Assembly: GCF_027706725.1 (NCBI RefSeq)
Contig: NZ_JAQFWQ010000004.1
Span: 62,001 to 126,000 of the forward strand
Direction: 5' to 3'
DNA length: 64,000 bases
Origin: Nocardiopsis endophytica
GTDB taxonomy: Bacteria > Actinomycetota > Actinomycetes > Streptosporangiales > Streptosporangiaceae
Shown: piece by piece, positions 7,941-16,158 of the stretch
Position numbering within the stretch: position 1 is the first letter of the stretch
Layout of the letters: every line of letters starts with the position of its first letter
Notes under the pieces: generated by a model
Told to the model about the DNA's origin: nothing
Seen by the model: only the letters and a program-made list of their open reading frames with translations
The model's database searches: none
Position numbers and translations under genes: made by a program

Positions 7941-8864
7941 ATGCCCGAGCCCGAGGGTGACGCCTTCGGTGCCGCCGACGCCACGGTGGACGCCGCGACG
8001 GAGGCGTTCGTCGAACACCGCAACCTCCTCTTCACCGTCGCCTACGAGATGCTCGGCTCGGCGGCGGACGCCGAGGACGTCCTCCAGGAGACGTGGATGC
8101 GCTGGTCGGGCGTGGACCTCGAGTCGGTGCGGGACCGGCGCGCCTACCTCGTCACCATCACCACCCGCCAGTCCCTCACCCGCCTGCGCGCGCTCGGGCG
8201 CCGCAAGGAGAGCTACTTCGGTCCGTGGCTGCCCGAGCCGCTGCTGACCGCCCCCGACGTGGCCGAGGACGTCGAGCTCGCCGACAGCGTCTCCACGGCG
8301 ATGCTGCTAGTGCTGGAGACGCTCGCGCCGACCGAGCGCGCGGTGTTCGTGCTGCGCGAGGTGTTCGACGTCGGGTACGGGGAGATCGCCGAGGCGGTCG
8401 GCAAGTCGCAGGCCGCCGTCCGGCAGATCGCCCACCGGGCCCGGGCGCACGTCGCTGAGCGGCGCCCGCGCGGCGTCGCCACGCTGAAGGAGACGCGGGA
8501 GGTGACCGCGGCCTTCCAGCGCGCGGTGGAGACGGGCGACCTGCAGGCGCTGTTGGACACCCTGGCGCCGGACGTCGTGGTGCTGGCCGACGGCGGCGGC
8601 GTGAAGCAGGCGATCTCCAAGCCCGTGGTGGGCGCGGACCGCGTGGCCCGCCTGTTCGAGCTCGGCATGAGCCGCCTCGAAGGCGAACTGCGGATCGACG
8701 CTGTTCAGGTCAACGGGTGGCCGGGACTGATGCTGCGGCTGGACGGCGAGGTCGACAGCGTGATGACGCTGCGGGTGGAGGACGGGCTGATCACCGGCAT
8801 CTACAACGTCCGCAACCCGGAGAAGCTGTCCCGTTTCGGTGAGGAGACGGTCATCCGGAGGTGA
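7941..8864 (+). CDS. sigJ: ECF41-group RNA polymerase sigma factor (SigJ-like) with SnoaL-like C-terminal domain
   Basis: 307 residues from ATG 7941 behind AGGAG. Region 2 (about 20-90, with AEDVLQETWMRW) and region 4 (about 115-170, HTH with YGEIAEAVGKSQAAVRQ) form the sigma core. Three ECF41 hallmarks follow: WLPEPLL in the linker (about residue 96), DGGG (about 217) and NPEKL (about 292). The C-terminal 110 residues form the fused SnoaL-like regulatory domain that replaces an anti-sigma factor in this group. ECF41 genes usually sit next to a carboxymuconolactone decarboxylase, oxidoreductase or epimerase gene; none is adjacent here. A matching promoter lies upstream, so autoregulation is expected. 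Confidence 0.9.
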   Translation: MPEPEGDAFGAADATVDAATEAFVEHRNLLFTVAYEMLGSAADAEDVLQETWMRWSGVDLESVRDRRAYLVTITTRQSLTRLRALGRRKESYFGPWLPEPLLTAPDVAEDVELADSVSTAMLLVLETLAPTERAVFVLREVFDVGYGEIAEAVGKSQAAVRQIAHRARAHVAERRPRGVATLKETREVTAAFQRAVETGDLQALLDTLAPDVVVLADGGGVKQAISKPVVGADRVARLFELGMSRLEGELRIDAVQVNGWPGLMLRLDGEVDSVMTLRVEDGLITGIYNVRNPEKLSRFGEETVIRR

Positions 8865-8877
8865 GGGCGAACGTGTC

Positions 8878-8906
8878 GGGGGCCCACGCCCGTGGCGTGG
8901 ACCCCC
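8878..8906. terminator. Bidirectional terminator hairpin between convergent genes
   Basis: GGGGG-C-CCACGCC (8878-8890), loop CGT, GGCGTGG-A-CCCCC (8894-8906): twelve base pairs with one mismatch. A second small hairpin (GCCCC/GGGGC) follows at 8911-8924. It lies between the stops of the sigma factor (8864) and the surface protein (8931). Confidence 0.75.
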
Positions 8907-8930
8907 GGCCGCCCCGGGTGGGGCGCTGCG

Positions 8931-11402
8931 TCAGGCCGACCGGCGCAGTTCCGAGCGGCGCAGGTAGGACGCCCGGAGCGCGACGGCCCCGATGGCGACG
9001 AGCACCGCGCCCGCGGCCAGCAGGCCGGCGACCGCCCCGCCCGTCAGGGGCAGGTAGCCGTCGTCGTCCCCCTCGGGCGGTCCCGCCTCGTCCGGCGGCA
9101 CCGGCGGCACAGGCCCGTCGTGCGACGGGGACGGCTCGGGTTCGGGCTCCGGAGTCGGCTCCGGGGTCGGGTCCGGAGTCGGCGTGGGCGTCGGTGTGGG
9201 CGTGGGCGCCGGGGCGGGCGGAAGGACGTCCACCTTGGTGCTGCAGTTGTCGGGGTCGTCGCCCTCGCAGCGGCCGTTCGGGTCGTCGGTGGTGGCCGCG
9301 TTGGCGAGCTTCCCGTCGCCGCCGTCCGGGGCGCCGACGACCGCCGTGTACGTGATCGTCACGGTCTGGCCGGGCTCCAGCGGCCCCGACCAGGTCAGCT
9401 CGGGCGCGCTGTAGGCGATCTCCCCGACGGGCGCGCCGTCGGCCGAGGCGGCCGCGTCCTCTCCGTAGGCCGCGTCGTCCAGCACACCGCTGAGGTCGTC
9501 GGTGACGACGGCCGGGTCGTTCCCGGTGTAGGCGGCGCTGCCGGTGTTGGTGGCCGTGACGGTGTAGGTGACCGTGTCGCCCGGCTGCACGGGTCCGGCC
9601 GGGTCGACCGATTTGGCGATCTCCAGGGCGCGGTCCCCGATCGTGACCGGGTGGTCCTCGACCTCGCCCCCCACGACGCGCCCGATCGGGGCGGGCGCGT
9701 CGTCGCCTTCGGCGCGGTCCGCTCCGGCCGGCGCCGCGCCCTCCGGGGCGATGCGGAAGCGGGCGTAGGTGCCGCCCTCGTCGGCCGGGGCGGGGAAGTC
9801 CAGCTCCACCGTGGTCGTCCCTGCGTCGGCTGGGACGGTGGCGGTCCGCCTCTCGTCCTCGCCGAAGGAGCCGTCCCGGTCGAGGTCGACCCACCCTGCG
9901 AGCGTCGCCGGTTCGGCGGTGTCGTTGGCCGCCTTGACGGGGACGGTGAGGTCGTGGCCGACGAGGCCGGTGATCGGGCCCACCGCGTCCTCGTCGTCGT
10001 CGGCGGGGCCGGCGTCGTCGTCACCGTCGGCGCCCGGGCCGGGGACGCCGTCGGGCTCGGCGTCGACCGTGTCGCCGAGCATCAGCGCCGCCGTGTGAGC
10101 GTCGGGCTCCTCGTCGGTGAGGAGGTGCACCGGGCCGTCGTCGGCGAGCGTCGTCTTGTAGGAGTCCGGGGCGTCGCCGAAGTCCGCGTCCGCGAAGGAC
10201 ACGTCCGTGTCCTCGGGCGGGTTGATGCCGACCGCGTCGCTGATCTCGCCGGGCCCGTTGGTGAAGGTGCCGGTCTGGTCCGAGGTGACGTCCAGGGCGA
10301 TCGTGCAGGAGACCTCCTGGGCGGCCAGGGCGCCGTCGGTGACGGTGACGGTGCTGCCGCCGCCCTCGGCTTCGACGTCGGCCGTGCAGGTGGTGTCCAG
10401 GTTCGGGTCGTCGGCGATGCGCAGGCCGTCGGGGAGCGTGTCGGTGAAGGCCCAGCCGTTCTTGGCCGCCAGCTCGGAGGTGTTGGTGACGGCGAGCGTC
10501 AGCCGGGACGTCTCCCCGACGATGCGCACCTGCGGGTCGAACTCCTTGTCGAGCTGCGGCGTGACGTCGAGGACGGCGATGTTGTCGTAGGCGCCGTCGT
10601 TGCCGAACCGCTGGCCCTGGTCGTTGCGGAGCACGATGTCGAAGGCGCCGCCGCGCAGCAGGTACGACCCGTCGGCGGGGAAGGTGCCCGCGCGGAAGCC
10701 GGTCTCGCCGGGGATGTCGATGCCCCGCGGGTCGGAGCACACGTCGATGGCCGAGTCGGACATGGGGCGCTCGGTGCCCTGGGAGTCGATCAGGGAGAAG
10801 CGCAGCTTGGGCGGGGTCCACATGTCGGCGTACTGGCAGTTCATGGCGGCCGCGTCCACGGAGAAGGTGACGAACCTGCTCTCGACCGGAAGCGCGATCG
10901 GGGTGGCGGTGCGGAACTGGACGGCCCCGTCCGGGCCGTCGCCCTCGGTGAAGGAGGCGACGCCGGCGTTGGTGCCGGGGTCGTCGGAGCCGCGGAGCGT
11001 GCCGAGGGCCCGGGTCAGCTTCTCGAGGATGGTGAAGGCGCCCTCCTCCTGCCCGGCCGAGGTGCAGTCGTCGTCCTGCCGCTGGCTGGTCGCGTCGACG
11101 ATGAAGCCGTTGCAGTCGGGGCGGTTCACCCAGTACGGGTCGGCGGTGTAGGTCTGGCCGGTCGCGCCGACGTAGTCCTGCAGGCTCGTGTTGCTGCCGT
11201 CCCCGGCCTGCTCGAAGTCCTCTTGGAAGAGGACCGGCGGGTCGCTGGGAACCCCGGGGTGGCCGGGCTCGGCGGCGGCCGCCTGGGGGTGGAGCGGCAC
11301 GGCGGCGACCGCGCCGACGGCCGTCGCCGCGATGGCCGCCGTCCAGCGGCGCGTTCGGTCGCGGCGGGGTGAGCGTTCGGGTCTGTCCCCAGGCAGCGTC
11401 AT
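8931..11402 (-). CDS. Sortase-anchored cell-surface protein with repeated beta-sandwich domains
   Basis: 823 residues from ATG 11402, preferred over GTG 11432 and ATG 11417 because AGGGGA sits 6 nt before it. An Arg-rich start and a hydrophobic Ala/Val segment ending PQAAAAE form a signal peptide. Tandem extracellular beta domains follow, including a GEVEDH motif typical of bacterial surface repeats and a DUF11-like domain (AKSVDPAGPVQPGDTVTYTV). Next come a Thr-Pro/Glu-Pro spacer and a C-terminal LPLTG sorting motif with hydrophobic tail and Arg-rich end (last 40 residues). Sortase should attach it to peptidoglycan. Ligand unknown; adhesion or aerial-surface structure is possible. No sortase gene is nearby. 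Confidence 0.85.
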   Translation of the reverse strand: MTLPGDRPERSPRRDRTRRWTAAIAATAVGAVAAVPLHPQAAAAEPGHPGVPSDPPVLFQEDFEQAGDGSNTSLQDYVGATGQTYTADPYWVNRPDCNGFIVDATSQRQDDDCTSAGQEEGAFTILEKLTRALGTLRGSDDPGTNAGVASFTEGDGPDGAVQFRTATPIALPVESRFVTFSVDAAAMNCQYADMWTPPKLRFSLIDSQGTERPMSDSAIDVCSDPRGIDIPGETGFRAGTFPADGSYLLRGGAFDIVLRNDQGQRFGNDGAYDNIAVLDVTPQLDKEFDPQVRIVGETSRLTLAVTNTSELAAKNGWAFTDTLPDGLRIADDPNLDTTCTADVEAEGGGSTVTVTDGALAAQEVSCTIALDVTSDQTGTFTNGPGEISDAVGINPPEDTDVSFADADFGDAPDSYKTTLADDGPVHLLTDEEPDAHTAALMLGDTVDAEPDGVPGPGADGDDDAGPADDDEDAVGPITGLVGHDLTVPVKAANDTAEPATLAGWVDLDRDGSFGEDERRTATVPADAGTTTVELDFPAPADEGGTYARFRIAPEGAAPAGADRAEGDDAPAPIGRVVGGEVEDHPVTIGDRALEIAKSVDPAGPVQPGDTVTYTVTATNTGSAAYTGNDPAVVTDDLSGVLDDAAYGEDAAASADGAPVGEIAYSAPELTWSGPLEPGQTVTITYTAVVGAPDGGDGKLANAATTDDPNGRCEGDDPDNCSTKVDVLPPAPAPTPTPTPTPTPDPTPEPTPEPEPEPSPSHDGPVPPVPPDEAGPPEGDDDGYLPLTGGAVAGLLAAGAVLVAIGAVALRASYLRRSELRRSA

Positions 11403-11483
11403 CGAGTGTCCCCTCATGGCCGGGAAGTCCACTCTGATTACAGTAAGTAGTGGTCTGGGTTCGGAGGGTATGGCGCGCCGGAG

Positions 11484-13478
11484 TTATTTTCCCAGGTCAC
11501 AGCGAGGGGCGAGGCAGTGGATGAGTGCGCCGCTCGTGAGGACTGATGGGCGGGCGTCCTCGGTGAGCCGGAGGCCCGCCTCGCCGAGGACGCCCGGGGC
11601 CTCGTCCTTGTGGAGGAGGAAGGCCGACTCCCACGAGGAGCAGTGCGCGTCCGAGCAGGCGTGGTAGAGGAGCCGGTCGCCGTCCCGGCCGACGGCGGCC
11701 ACGTGGGGGCGGCCGGAGGGGTCGACGGCGACGGAGGGCGCGGGGCGGGGGAGCCACCGGCTGTGATCCGCGGTCCATGGGCCGTCCAGTTCACGCGGAT
11801 CGCCGGTGTCGCACTCGGCTTCGCGGCACACCAGAAGGTGCAGGGCGTTGCCGCCCGGAGTGAGGTGGGCGATCGCGAGCGAGCTGTCGGGAGCGAAGGC
11901 GAGGTCGGCTGCCACCACGTCCGGCAGTCGGCTCACTGAAGGCGTCTCGCAGTCGAACGCGGGGCAGGCGAGGAGTGCGGCGGGCGTCTCGTCCGAGTGG
12001 TGGACGGTCGGCTCGGACGGTCCGTAGAGGAGGGCGGCGTATCCGCCGTCGGGGCTGGGGGCGAGGCGCATGCCGTAGAGCGGCAGGGGCGTGGACGACG
12101 GGGTGGGCAGGTCGGTCGTCCATGGGCCGTCGCAGTCGTCGTCCGAGCAGCGGTAGACGGCGAGAACGCTGCCGGCGTCGGGGTCGGTGCTGGGGGCGTC
12201 GGTGTCTGAGGCGGCGGTGTCGGTGTCGGGTCCCCGGCCGGAGTCGGTGCGGACCGCTCCGATGAGGAGCCGGTCGCCGTCCGCGGCGATCGCCCAGGAG
12301 TTGAGGAAGGTGCCCTCGGGCAGTGTGCCGATCTCGCGCTCGCGCGCTTGCCCGTCCGGGCAGTCGGCTTCGCAGGTGTAGAGGAGGAGGGCGTCGGTGC
12401 CGTCCCGCCAACGGTCCTGGGTGAGGGAGGCGAAGCCCGTTCCGCCGGGGACCGGTTCGAGGTCGTCCGGGGCCAGGGTGTTCGTGTCGGAGGCGGGGTC
12501 GATGGCCAGCCGAGGGACGTGGGCGAGCTCTTCGGTGTACATCCGGGTGCCGAGGAGCGGCAGGGCGACGACGGTGGCGAGCGCGGCGGCGAGAAGGACG
12601 GCCCGCTTCGGGTGTCGTCCTGTTGCTGTGGATGTGTGCCGCCCTGCCGCGCGGGGATCGCCGTGAAGGGAGTACAGGACGGGCGCGCAGGCGGTCAGGA
12701 GGGCCGCCGGGGCGATGAGGGCGAGGACGAGCCCTTCGGCCGCGACCCAGAACACCGCCTTCGTCGGGCCGTCGGTGAAGATATACGCCGCCTCGGCTGC
12801 GGCTCGGGGGAGGAACAGGAGGCCGGCCGACAGGGCGAGGCAGGCGATGTGGCGGACCCGCTCCCCTTCTCCCAGCGCCCACGAGCGCTCCACGGCCTCG
12901 CGGCCGCGCAGGTCCTCCAGGAGGGCGACGGGGAGGAGGACGGCCCACTGGGCGAGGACGGCGGGGAGGACGAACAGGGACGCCGTCACGATCAGCAGTC
13001 GGACCGGACCGGCGTAGTCGACGGGAGGCGCCAGGCCCAGGAGGATCATCGGCGCCTCGATGCCGAAGGCGACCATGCCGAAGCCGATGGCGGTGAGGAG
13101 CCACCATCCGAGCAGCAGGCCGGGGCGTCTGAGGAGCCGGACCAGAGCGGTTCGGATCGGGGTGGGCCGTCCCAGGAGGCGTCCGACGATGACGAGGGCG
13201 AGGAGCCCGTAGGCCACGGGGAGGCCGATGAAGCCGACGACGGACGCGAGCCCTTGCCGGAACGCCTCCTCCCCGGTGGGCAGGTGCACCAGGCCGCCGT
13301 CGATCCACCGGGCACCGGAGAGCAGGCGCGCCCGGGTGAGGGTCGCTGCGAGCCAGCCGAGGAGGAGCGGGACCGAGGCGAGCCCGAGCAGGAGCGCGGG
13401 GCGGCGCCGGTATTCGCCCAGGAGCAGGGCCAGCGTCGCACGGAGCGTGTGGGGCAGGGGCGGTGCGGGAGGGGCCAT
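11484..13478 (-). CDS. Polytopic membrane protein with extracellular cysteine-paired propeller-like domain
   Basis: 664 residues from ATG 13478. The first ~290 residues contain about six membrane helices resembling the DUF7847-type 'membrane domain of glycerophosphoryl diester phosphodiesterase' bundle; a further helix near 290-310 leads to an outside C-terminal part. That part has six regularly spaced cysteine pairs (CEADC, CSDDDC, CPAFDC, CREAEC, CSDAHC, CLAPRC), most right after an aliphatic strand. This is the pattern expected of a beta-propeller whose blades each carry a disulfide loop. Upstream (about 13530-13545) is GGAAAGCGGTTGC, which looks like a LacI-type half operator. No enzymatic motif is seen; sensing or binding at the surface is inference. 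Confidence 0.7.
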   Translation of the reverse strand: MAPPAPPLPHTLRATLALLLGEYRRRPALLLGLASVPLLLGWLAATLTRARLLSGARWIDGGLVHLPTGEEAFRQGLASVVGFIGLPVAYGLLALVIVGRLLGRPTPIRTALVRLLRRPGLLLGWWLLTAIGFGMVAFGIEAPMILLGLAPPVDYAGPVRLLIVTASLFVLPAVLAQWAVLLPVALLEDLRGREAVERSWALGEGERVRHIACLALSAGLLFLPRAAAEAAYIFTDGPTKAVFWVAAEGLVLALIAPAALLTACAPVLYSLHGDPRAAGRHTSTATGRHPKRAVLLAAALATVVALPLLGTRMYTEELAHVPRLAIDPASDTNTLAPDDLEPVPGGTGFASLTQDRWRDGTDALLLYTCEADCPDGQAREREIGTLPEGTFLNSWAIAADGDRLLIGAVRTDSGRGPDTDTAASDTDAPSTDPDAGSVLAVYRCSDDDCDGPWTTDLPTPSSTPLPLYGMRLAPSPDGGYAALLYGPSEPTVHHSDETPAALLACPAFDCETPSVSRLPDVVAADLAFAPDSSLAIAHLTPGGNALHLLVCREAECDTGDPRELDGPWTADHSRWLPRPAPSVAVDPSGRPHVAAVGRDGDRLLYHACSDAHCSSWESAFLLHKDEAPGVLGEAGLRLTEDARPSVLTSGALIHCLAPRCDLGK

Positions 13479-13592
13479 TGCTCGGACTCCCCGGGGCGGC
13501 GGTCGTCGGTGGTTCGACGGCCGCCGCTGGAAAGCGGTTGCACCCTGTCCGGAGGCGGGTGATGCGGGGGCGCTGCCGTGCTCCTACGCCGC

Positions 13593-13976
13593 TCACCCCA
13601 TGAAGGACTCGGGTCCGAAACGGCCCCAGGCCACGAAGGCCGCCACCGCGAGGTAGAGGAGGTTGCCCGCGATGTTCAGCGGCTCGCGGCGGCGCGCGTG
13701 TACGAAGATCGCGCCGACCATGACGAGGACGATCCCGATGGCGGCCAGGGGGACGAACACGGTGCCGATGCCCACCAGCGGGGGCAGCACGAGACCGATG
13801 GCGGCGAGGACTTCGAGCCCGCCGATCCCCCGGACGGCGGCGGGACTCCAGTCCTCGACCCACCCGGCGAACTTGAACGCGGCGATCTTCTCTTTGGGGA
13901 CGACGACCTTGGCCGCACCTCCGACCCCGAAGACGAGAGCCAGGAAAACAGCGGCGATCCACAACGCGAGGTCCAT
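13593..13976 (-). CDS. DoxX-like four-helix membrane protein
   Basis: 127 residues with four hydrophobic helices. The first contains ALVFGVGGAAKVVVPKEKI, which matches the start of DoxX/DoxX-like proteins (G-x-x-K after helix 1), and a second conserved region GGLEVLAAIGLVLPPL follows. Length is typical of the family. DoxX proteins are small membrane proteins tied to respiratory or oxidative-stress functions, but the biochemical role is unsettled. It stands between the propeller-type membrane protein and the zeta-toxin-like gene, all leftward, with 114 bp and 87 bp gaps, so co-transcription is possible but not shown. Confidence 0.8.
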   Translation of the reverse strand: MDLALWIAAVFLALVFGVGGAAKVVVPKEKIAAFKFAGWVEDWSPAAVRGIGGLEVLAAIGLVLPPLVGIGTVFVPLAAIGIVLVMVGAIFVHARRREPLNIAGNLLYLAVAAFVAWGRFGPESFMG

Positions 13977-14063
13977 GATGCCTCCTCTGGTATTCGGGCC
14001 CTGTCCATCACAGAACCCGTCACCGAGAAGACGACCGGCGCCGGAGATGTGTGACGCGGCCGC

Positions 14064-14999
14064 TCAGCGCTCGGGGCGCTCGCTGTTGTAGATGACGAGG
14101 CCGTCGCGGTCGATGATGTACAGCACGTCTACGTTCGGCGATGCCTCGAGGTGTTCGGCGACCGCGGGGATGTTCTCGTGGAACTCGTCATGGAGTTCGG
14201 GGGGAACCCATCGGGCATAGCCTTCACGGTCCCGTTGGCGCTGGTAGCGGTGCAGGATGCCGAGGCGGCTGTCGGCGGCGTTCGCCGAGACGATGGCGAC
14301 GGTGACGTGGTACCCGTGCCGTTTGAACCCTTCGACCCAGGAATCGGCCCATTCCCGCCTTCCCAGCGGATGGCTGGCGATGACGTCGTACTTGGTCTCA
14401 CCGGCGCTCAAGTGGTCCAGGCAACGGGAATGGAAGTCCTCGGGGAGTTCGTCCGCCGCCGTCCCATGGCCGTTGTGGGGGTCATGGCGGACGATCCGCT
14501 GGAAGTCCGGGTGGAAGAGCGCGTTGTCGTCGCCGTCATAGACGGCGGTGTATTCAGGGAAGCTCAGGCGGACGACGTCCTGCATGAGCGTCTTTCCAGA
14601 CCCGGGCTGGCCGCCGAGGATCAAGGCGCGGGGCGCGGCGCCGTTCGGGCGGTCGGGGGCACAGGGCGGCGTCAGGTCGCGGAGGCGCTGGTCGAGGGCC
14701 TGCTGCAGCGCGTCCTGCCCCGCAAGCCGCCGGTCGGCCGAGCCCGCCCGCTCCTCCTCGGAGGCAAATCGGCGTCTCAACCCGCCGCAGATTCCGGTGT
14801 AGTCCTTCACCGTCGCGAGCAGCGCGTCCCTGTCGAGGAAAGGGATCCGCCTTCGGGCCGCCAGATGGGTGAGCGGGTCCGCGGCGAGGGCGTTCGCCAG
14901 GGTGAAGGCGTCGGAGATCATGGCGCGCGCGTCCTCGCGGAGCTGCCAGTCGGGGAGTTCGGCCAGAGGGCGGCCCCAGATGTCGAGATCGGCGCTCAT
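14064..14999 (-). CDS. Zeta-toxin-like P-loop kinase
   Basis: 311 residues from ATG 14999. A helical N-terminal region (1-120) precedes a zeta-toxin-type kinase core: Walker A GGQPGSGKT at about 129-137, then VYDGDDNALFHPDF, which matches the zeta region binding substrate (D-x-D-x-x-R/F-x-x-H-P), and an ASHPLGRREW stretch. Zeta toxins phosphorylate UDP-N-acetylglucosamine and block wall synthesis. No epsilon-type or HTH antitoxin gene is adjacent; instead a SMI1/KNR4 gene lies 77 bp upstream on the same strand. Whether this is a toxin or a housekeeping kinase of the same fold is open. Confidence 0.8.
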   Translation of the reverse strand: MSADLDIWGRPLAELPDWQLREDARAMISDAFTLANALAADPLTHLAARRRIPFLDRDALLATVKDYTGICGGLRRRFASEEERAGSADRRLAGQDALQQALDQRLRDLTPPCAPDRPNGAAPRALILGGQPGSGKTLMQDVVRLSFPEYTAVYDGDDNALFHPDFQRIVRHDPHNGHGTAADELPEDFHSRCLDHLSAGETKYDVIASHPLGRREWADSWVEGFKRHGYHVTVAIVSANAADSRLGILHRYQRQRDREGYARWVPPELHDEFHENIPAVAEHLEASPNVDVLYIIDRDGLVIYNSERPER

Positions 15000-15076
15000 G
15001 GGACAAGGGTTCCGAGGCGTGCATCGGGGCGTCAACGGGGCGGCCACAGGTGGACGGGGTCTGTGGCCGAGGTTCC

Positions 15077-15658
15077 TTATTCGTGGTGGTCGTACCTGGC
15101 CGCTGTGAACGGTTCGAAGTCGGGGGACCTCTCCTGGGGGGCGTCGGGGTCCGCTTCCGGGGGTGGGAAGCCGAGCTTCTCGTGGTCGCCTATCAGCAGG
15201 GCGTACACCGCCTCGGCCAGGGTGCACGTCAGCGGTGGGCCCTGGTCGTTGTGGCGGGGCCAGAACACCAGGGGCCAGCGGTCGGGGTCGTCGCCCTCGG
15301 CCAGCCAGCCCAGGTGGTCGCCGTGGGCGGTGTCGGCGAACGGCAGCAGGCCGCCCGGTTCCGGCCAGACCGGGAGGGGGAACTCGTCCTCGTCGTCGTC
15401 CTCGCGCAGGAGGCGGTAGCCGTCGCGGGCCCGCGCGGACGTCTCCGGCATGCCGTGCCGACCCGAGCGGCCGGGCGGCGGGAAGCGCAGCCAACCGGCC
15501 CACGCTCCTGCGCCGTAGCGCTCGATGAATTCCATGTATCCGCTCGGCAGGCGGGTGCCCATCTCCTTGAAGACGGCCTCCCAACCGTTCTCACCGAGGT
15601 AAGGGGAGGCGGGAGGGGGCACCAGGTCCGTGAGCGTCGTCAGCGCGGGATCGGTCAT
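15077..15658 (-). CDS. SMI1/KNR4 (SUKH) family protein, possible immunity protein
   Basis: 193 residues from ATG 15658. The fold signature is visible: a start with LGENGWEAVFKEMGTRLPSGY, an F-I-E-R-Y-G block, GWLRFPPPG, then LLPFADTAHGDHLGWL and a final region with YALLIGDHE. SUKH proteins are immunity proteins in contact-dependent and polymorphic toxin systems, or general regulators. It precedes the zeta-toxin-like gene on the same strand with a 77-bp gap and follows the MerR gene by 8 bp. A toxin/immunity pairing is attractive but unproven. An antitoxin would normally be small and next to its toxin, which fits. Confidence 0.75.
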   Translation of the reverse strand: MTDPALTTLTDLVPPPASPYLGENGWEAVFKEMGTRLPSGYMEFIERYGAGAWAGWLRFPPPGRSGRHGMPETSARARDGYRLLREDDDEDEFPLPVWPEPGGLLPFADTAHGDHLGWLAEGDDPDRWPLVFWPRHNDQGPPLTCTLAEAVYALLIGDHEKLGFPPPEADPDAPQERSPDFEPFTAARYDHHE

Positions 15659-15666
15659 GCCGGCGA

Positions 15667-16104
15667 TTATTGCGGACCCGTCGGATCCCACAACCCCTCC
15701 GCCTTCCCGCGCGCGACGTGGTCGGCGTAGACCCCGACCTTCCACGCGATCACCGACCGGCACTCCTCCAAGGCCCGGATCTGCGCCTCGACCCTGCGCT
15801 GGTGGGCGTCCAGGAGTTCGAGGCGCTCGGCCTCGTTCCCCGGCCCCCGTCGGACCAGTTCGGCGAAGTGCTTGAGGTCGGCCAGCGGCATCCCGGACTC
15901 GCGCAGCTTGACGCAGATGCGCAGCCACTCGACGTCGGCCTCGGCGTACCGACGCCGTCCTCCCGCCGTGCGCTCGACCGGCCCGACCAGCAGGCCCTCG
16001 CGCTCATAGAAGCGCAGCGCGTGCACGCTCAAGCCGGTCCTGTGGGCCGTCTCGCCGATGGTCAGTGAGGCGGGGCGGGGCCGCGACGAAGGCATCGGAG
16101 GCAT
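15667..16104 (-). CDS. MerR-family transcriptional regulator
   Basis: 145 residues. The N-terminal winged HTH is canonical (TIGETAHRTGLSVHALRFYEREGLL, about residues 15-39), followed by GGRRRYAEADVEWL and a dimerisation coiled coil rich in Glu/Arg (about 85-120). There are no clustered cysteines for metal sensing, so the effector is probably organic. It is divergent from the SDR gene with only 54 bp between the starts. The gap contains a promoter with the 19-bp spacer that MerR proteins act on. The -10-like TAGGAT (minus strand, 16116-16111) lies so close to its own ATG that a leaderless mRNA is likely. Confidence 0.9.
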   Translation of the reverse strand: MPPMPSSRPRPASLTIGETAHRTGLSVHALRFYEREGLLVGPVERTAGGRRRYAEADVEWLRICVKLRESGMPLADLKHFAELVRRGPGNEAERLELLDAHQRRVEAQIRALEECRSVIAWKVGVYADHVARGKAEGLWDPTGPQ

Positions 16105-16120
16105 GGGGCGATCCTAGGGG

Positions 16121-16151
16121 TTGATCTAGAGTGCGCTCTAGTTCCTAAGGT
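16121..16151 (+). promoter_or_regulatory. MerR-type promoter and operator (19-bp spacer)
   Basis: TTGATC (16121-16126), a 19-bp spacer, then TAAGGT (16146-16151). The spacer carries a dyad, CTAGAG-TGCG-CTCTAG (16126-16141). Over-long 19-bp spacers containing the operator are the mark of MerR-activated promoters. The -10 ends 7 bp before the SDR start codon, so that transcript is probably leaderless. Confidence 0.85.
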
Positions 16152-16158
16152 CCTCGCC

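Noticed and set aside
8892-11372. An 826-codon plus-strand frame over the surface-protein gene
   Set aside because: Its translation is low-complexity Arg/Gly/Val; the minus-strand frame has signal peptide, repeats and LPLTG.
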